DNA of 39,158 bases, from positions 1,900 to 41,057 of the forward strand of contig NW_005198017.1 in the NCBI RefSeq assembly GCF_000372725.1, written 5' to 3'. The notes beneath the pieces were generated by a model. That model did not search any database. It saw nothing but the letters and a program-made list of their open reading frames with translations, and was not told the DNA's origin. Positions 35,625 to 39,158 of the stretch are shown here, one piece after another. Numbering within the stretch: position 1 is the first letter of the stretch; each line of letters opens with the position of its first letter. The stretch comes from Emiliania huxleyi CCMP1516 (taxonomy: Eukaryota > Haptophyta > Isochrysidales > Noelaerhabdaceae). Both the position numbers and the translations under genes were made by a program.

Positions 35625-36872
35625 TCACGCCGCGACAGGCGAGCTCGGTGCGGGCTGCAGCGTCGAGACGCCAAAGAAGCGCCGGCTGCTGTACTTCTCG
35701 CGGACGGCTTGCAGGGCGGCGACGTCCGCCGTGCGGTGGAGGTCGTACAGCGCGGAGGCGCAGCCGGCGAGGCGCGCGCGCGAGTAGCCGGTGACGGCCT
35801 GCGGTCGAGCGGGGCGGGCCGGCGGTGCAGCAAGGGCGGGGGAGGGGCGCACCGCGTCGAGGAGCCGCGGTTCAGAGGGGGCGGGGGGGCGGGGGAGGGG
35901 GGGGGGGGGGGGCGCCTCGAGGTCGGCGCTCCAGGAGGGGAGGCGGAGCGTGTGGAGCGCGAGGTGGATCGAGGCGGCCGCCACCTCGGACGGGATGAAC
36001 TGCACGAAGCCGACCTCCGGCAGCGTGAGCTCGCACAGGTAGAAGCAGAGCGCCGTCGCGTCGGCGGCGAGCAGCGGGGTGCAGAAGCGGGGCAGGAAGG
36101 CGATCGAGGTGACTGCGGAGAGGTCGAAGTTGAGGCGCTGGAGGACGGCGCCCTCCATCGCGAGGATCTCGTCCCGCGTGTACGTGTTGTCCGAGATGTA
36201 GACCAGGTCGTCGACCGTCGGCGGGGAGACGTCCTCGTACTTTGCCGCGAGGAGCATGCAGCCGACCCCGACGAGCTGGAGCTTGGAGCGGGCGACGGGG
36301 ACGTGGGTGAGGAAGCGGTCGATGTAGTTGACGCACAGGTGCAGCGTCTCGCGCTGCAGCTTGTACTCCTCCCCCACCTCGACCAGCCAGTCGACGAGGA
36401 TGCCGCGCATGGTAGCGTTGATGTCGTGCTGCGACGCCAGGAAGTGGGGCGGCACGCGGTGGCGGAGCTCGCGCAGACGCAGGTAGGCGAAGATATCGTG
36501 CGCGATGTGCGCGCACTGCAGCGCGCACGGGCGCGCCCGGCGGCCCTCGCTGCCCTCCGAGTCGACCGCCATGGCCTCCTCAGCGGGCGCGAGAGCGGCC
36601 CGCTTCCCCTTCTTCCCCTGCTGCTGATCGCCGAGGTGGTCGGCCTGCCGCTGGCGCGCCGCCGCGAGCCGCGTCACCCGCATGCTGCCCGCCAGGCGCG
36701 AGGATGGTGGCGGCGCCGCCGAAGGCGCGCCCTTGTTGCCGCCGTTGGCAGAGCCACCGTTGGAGACGTTGCGGAGCGCCGGCCGGGGCGCGGCGGGTGC
36801 CCGCTCGACGGCGCCGACGCCGCGAGAGGAGAAGGTCGCGGACACCGAGCCGTAGGCCCCGGACGACCACAT
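35625..36872 (-). CDS. CYCA: A-type mitotic/S-phase cyclin
   Basis: Seen: the frame is open from 37049, but only with TTG. The first ATG is 36872 (MWSSGAYGSVSATFSS); a spliced 5' exon is possible. Cyclin-box N: HDIFAYLRLRELRHRVPPHF, INATMRGILVDWLVEVGEEY, KLQRETLHLCVNYIDRFL, then LVGVGCMLLAAKYEDVSPPT and DDLVYISDNTYTRDEILAME. MRGILVDWLVEV and the Y.SDNTYT region favour cyclin A. Cyclin-box C ends VREKYSSRRFFGVSTLQP. A GC-AG intron at 35799-35915 is predicted, because removing it joins WSADLE to AVTGYSRARLAG as in cyclin A. It is exactly 117 nt and stop-free, so it is silently readable. Family knowledge: binds and activates CDK and directs S/G2-M progression. An N-terminal destruction box is possible (RVTRLAAAR) but not certain. 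CYCA is a class symbol. Confidence 0.9.
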   Translation of the reverse strand: MWSSGAYGSVSATFSSRGVGAVERAPAAPRPALRNVSNGGSANGGNKGAPSAAPPPSSRLAGSMRVTRLAAARQRQADHLGDQQQGKKGKRAALAPAEEAMAVDSEGSEGRRARPCALQCAHIAHDIFAYLRLRELRHRVPPHFLASQHDINATMRGILVDWLVEVGEEYKLQRETLHLCVNYIDRFLTHVPVARSKLQLVGVGCMLLAAKYEDVSPPTVDDLVYISDNTYTRDEILAMEGAVLQRLNFDLSAVTSIAFLPRFCTPLLAADATALCFYLCELTLPEVGFVQFIPSEVAAASIHLALHTLRLPSWSADLEAPPPPPLPRPPAPSEPRLLDAVRPSPALAAPPARPARPQAVTGYSRARLAGCASALYDLHRTADVAALQAVREKYSSRRFFGVSTLQPAPSSPVAA

Positions 36873-37303
36873 TCCGCGATGCCGGGCGAGCGAAGGCGAG
36901 CAACTGGGCCGACTGGTGGAGTCCTCGGCAGCCGTTGTCCGAGCGGGCTTGAGGGCAAAGAAAAGTTCGATCGCGAGTGATCCATTCCAAGGAGGATCGG
37001 GACCCTGGGAAGACGGGAGGTGAGCCCTCGGGCGGGGGGGTCTACTCAAGTGGCCTGTGCGAGTAAGCGCGGAGTGGTGGTGTGGGGCGTGCAGTGTGGT
37101 GGTTATCAGCTCCGAGTAGAGGGGGCGTCCTGCAGTTAAGGGGAAACCCGGTACGCGGGGCCAACCCTCGGAGACCCGTGTTTACTTTACAGCCCTTGCC
37201 CTGCGAACGCGCACTCCCCCTAGGGGTCAGGGCTCTCTAGCCCGTAGCCCGATATCGACCATCCGGCCAGCTGGGTGCGCTTCTTAGCTCCTCGGCCCTG
37301 GAT
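36873..37303. other. Upstream region of the cyclin gene
   Basis: Contains the GC-rich 5' extension of the cyclin frame to 37049, then ordinary intergenic sequence. A short CTCCAAGTGCTCCAAGTGCT repeat at 37320 also occurs at 29780 and marks the left side of the Harbinger block. Confidence 0.45.
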
Positions 37304-37591
37304 GTGAGGTTACCGACTGCACTCCAAGTGCTCCAAGTGCTAGAGGGCGCGCTCCGCCGCTACGAAAGGCGGGAGAAGCCGCGAGAGCAAGGGATCGGCA
37401 GGCGGCGGCGGCGTCGCAGGATGAGGCAGACGAGAGCGACGCGACAGACAGAGGAGGAAGCGACAGGAGGGAGAACGACGAGAGTGGGACGACCGCGAGG
37501 TGGCATGAAGGTTGCAGCGAGAATCGGCGAGGGACTGCGAAGGGAGATAGAAAGAGGCAGACGACCAAGGGTTAGGGTGGGCGACGGCTAG
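37304..37591 (+). pseudogene. Harbinger accessory protein, C-terminal half (second copy)
   Basis: Seen: the codons for RKAGEAARARDRQAAAASQD at about 37365-37425 parallel the 26.5-kb copy. Near 37445 a 4-nt duplication shifts the frame, and the other frame finishes GGRTTRVGRPRGGMKVAARI, GEGLRREIERG and stop at 37589-37591. The 5' part is absent: unrelated repeat sequence precedes 37340. It converges on the transposase stop (37608), only 16 bp away. The site at 37400-37417 is the empty counterpart of the hAT insertion. Confidence 0.65.
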
Positions 37592-37607
37592 CACCACACT
37601 CCTCTCC

Positions 37608-39158
37608 TTAAAATCCCTGTGTGGTGGCGGCGTGCCGTCCTCCCATCCCTCCCTTGGGGTGTCTGTTTTCTTTCTTTCTTTCGGTGCACGAGGGGCAAGC
37701 CGTCGCCTTGAAGGAGTCGAAGAAGTTTTGCCAGCCCTCGTCGGACGACATGTCCGAGATGCTGAGCTCTGGCCCACCTTCCCGCTGCTGGTGGATGGTA
37801 AACATGTTGTGGAGAATAGCGGAGGTGTAGATTAGCTGCGAGAGCCGCTTGTGGCCGAAGCCGTGCGCGCAGTGGAGCAGGAAGCGAAACCTGAGGGGCG
37901 CGCGGCGTGTCGCGGAGTGTCGTGGGCTTCGGCTGAGAGTCCCTTTAGGCCCAAGTGCGTACTCATACTAGCGGCATACCGGTTCTTCCACCGGCCGAAA
38001 GTCTCCTCGACAAAGAAGCGCGTCGACGAATGGCAAAAGTTGAGCCAGTGCTCCTGCTCCGTTTTCGGGTTGGAGTAGCCTTGGAACATGACTCCGTCGC
38101 CATCGCTCGCGCCGCCGTCGGTGATGATCATGCCGTTCGGGCCCAGCCATGCCCGGCGCGCCGCCTCGCCTACGGGGGAGACTGTCAGTTGGGAGCGCGG
38201 CCAAGCGAGCGAGTGCTATGGTGCAAGAGAGGTGAGAGGGCACACAGCGCGGGCAACGAGACTCACTCGACTTGATCGCCGCCAGATGCCGGTTGTCTTT
38301 GAGTACCGTGTTGTCTCCGCACCGCCCGGCATGGCCAGTGTCGACAGAAACAAAGAGATGGAACGAGTTGACGAACGCCACTGTCAGGATCGAGTGCCAG
38401 CCCTTGTAGTTTCGGTAGTCGCTCTCGTGGGTGTCAATCGGAACATGCGTCCCATCGCAAGCCTCCGCAACGTTGGGCACTCCCCGCCGTGCTGCAAACT
38501 CAGAGCGGACCCTGTCCAGCTGCGCCGCCGATGGCGGCGTGTTGGGCATGTAGATGGGCCTGAGCACAAGCATGACTGCAGCGGCAAACTGGTCGAGGTA
38601 CGACCTCACTGTAGCCTCGCCGCAGCTGGCAGCGTCACCGCAGGTCTTGGGGGTGACACCCGTCTGTGTCAGGAAATAGAGGCAGACCGCCACCTTGAAG
38701 CGAAGAGGTCGGAAGAGTGTCGGGTTGCCCCGCCCGCCTTGCCTGCTCACCATGTATGGCGCCCCGGCTTCCAGCTGTCCAACGAGATCATCAAACTGGC
38801 GCCGCGTGCAGCGGAAGTTGGCCAGGTAGGTCGCATCGTCGCCCTTCAGCACGTAGTTCCAGATCGTGCTGCAGCTCCAGCCGCCCTCAGTCCGATGGAT
38901 CTGGCGGCGGGGCGGAGGTGGAGGTTGAGTCTCCGCCTCCAGCTGCACCGCTGCGAGCACCAGAGCGGCGCCCGACAGCCGGCTCGTGCAGGGCCAGTGT
39001 CCGCCCTCGCGGCTGTGTCGAGGCAGCTCGACTCCCGAGGCGCGGCCTTTCAGGATGCCACGTGCGCCAACCGTCAACGCCACGCGCGAGAGCATGTATC
39101 CACTGTGCAACGCGGCGGCGCGATCAGTCACGGGACGACCGACGGAAGCCGTTAAGCC
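37608..39158 (-). CDS. PIF/Harbinger transposase (DDE_Tnp_4), apparently intact
   Basis: Seen: three exons (39158 or beyond to 38267; 38169-37980; 37890-37608) joined by GT-AG introns of 97 and 89 nt. From ATG 39095 they give exactly 434 codons including the stop; the frame stays open to the window edge, so the start is not fixed. Signs: IWNYVLKGDDATYLANFRCT, a helix-turn-helix-like GVTPKTCGDAASCGEATVRS, first Asp in VAEACDGTHVPID, then YKGWHSILTVAFVNSFHLFV; second Asp in MIITDGGASDGDGVM; Glu in FFVEETFGRWKNRFRFLLH; final LIYTSAILHNMF. This D-D-E spacing is that of Harbinger nucleases, which usually act with a separate DNA-binding protein. The last residues (GRHAATTQGF) and stop fall in the repeated 3' sequence. 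Intact motifs and clean splicing suggest recent activity. Confidence 0.87.

Larger units (their letters stand above)
37300..39158 (-). mobile_element. PIF/Harbinger DNA transposon (right end outside window)
   Basis: Holds a spliced DDE transposase (-) and the convergent 3' end of an accessory ORF (+). The 3' transposase flank is repeated at 25.1-25.4, 30.68 and 32.3 kb. TIRs cannot be given: one side is truncated near 37340 and the other lies beyond the window. Confidence 0.75.

Overview
The window looks like nuclear DNA of a eukaryotic alga, most likely a haptophyte of the Emiliania/Gephyrocapsa or Chrysochromulina type. The evidence is very high G+C coding DNA, short spliceosomal introns of about 60-130 nt with many GC-AG splice pairs, plant-type LRRs, a helicase whose N-terminus suggests import into a secondary plastid, and abundant transposon debris. 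Genus assignment is inference. Exon joins were worked out by eye from splice signals, reading frame and protein similarity.

Left third (1-10 kb): the 3' end of a dihydroxyacetone-kinase-type gene (+); a receptor/TIR-like C-terminal module gene (-); a secreted repeat-type protein gene (-), with an antisense RelA/SpoT-homologue exon fragment between the last two; an LRR + cupredoxin-like membrane protein (+, 4955-6460); a small Cys-rich protein (+, 7001-7594); and a 5'-truncated Ty1/copia retrotransposon (8.3-10.0 kb).

Repeat belt (10-15 kb): four copies of a repeat of about 220 bp, and a 1.47-kb element with GTAGAG-rich inverted arms, followed by a basic hypothetical protein gene (-, 13151-14377).

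Core gene block (15.2-29.6 kb): MAK16 (six exons, +), an F-box-like gene (-), a probable plastid SF1B helicase (+), a 1012-residue GT8-type membrane glycosyltransferase (-), a SURNod19-like secreted protein (+) and a mitochondrial carrier (two exons, -). Between the glycosyltransferase and SURNod19 genes lies a Harbinger-derived remnant, split by a hAT element with an 8-bp target duplication.

Right quarter (29.6-39.2 kb): long (AC)n, CTGACAG arrays, a 900-bp TIR element, a phospholipase-A2-like membrane protein (-), a member of an algal repeat family (+) with a decayed relative at 4.7 kb, an A-type cyclin (-), and a PIF/Harbinger element whose three-exon transposase (-) looks intact. It converges on a damaged AT-hook accessory ORF (+). 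That element contains the related empty site of the hAT insertion at 25.6 kb.

The host genes do not form an operon-like pathway. They are unrelated single genes separated by mobile DNA. The most informative structure is the pair of Harbinger-related blocks at 25-27 kb and 37-39 kb, which share the accessory gene, the 3' transposase repeat and the convergent layout.
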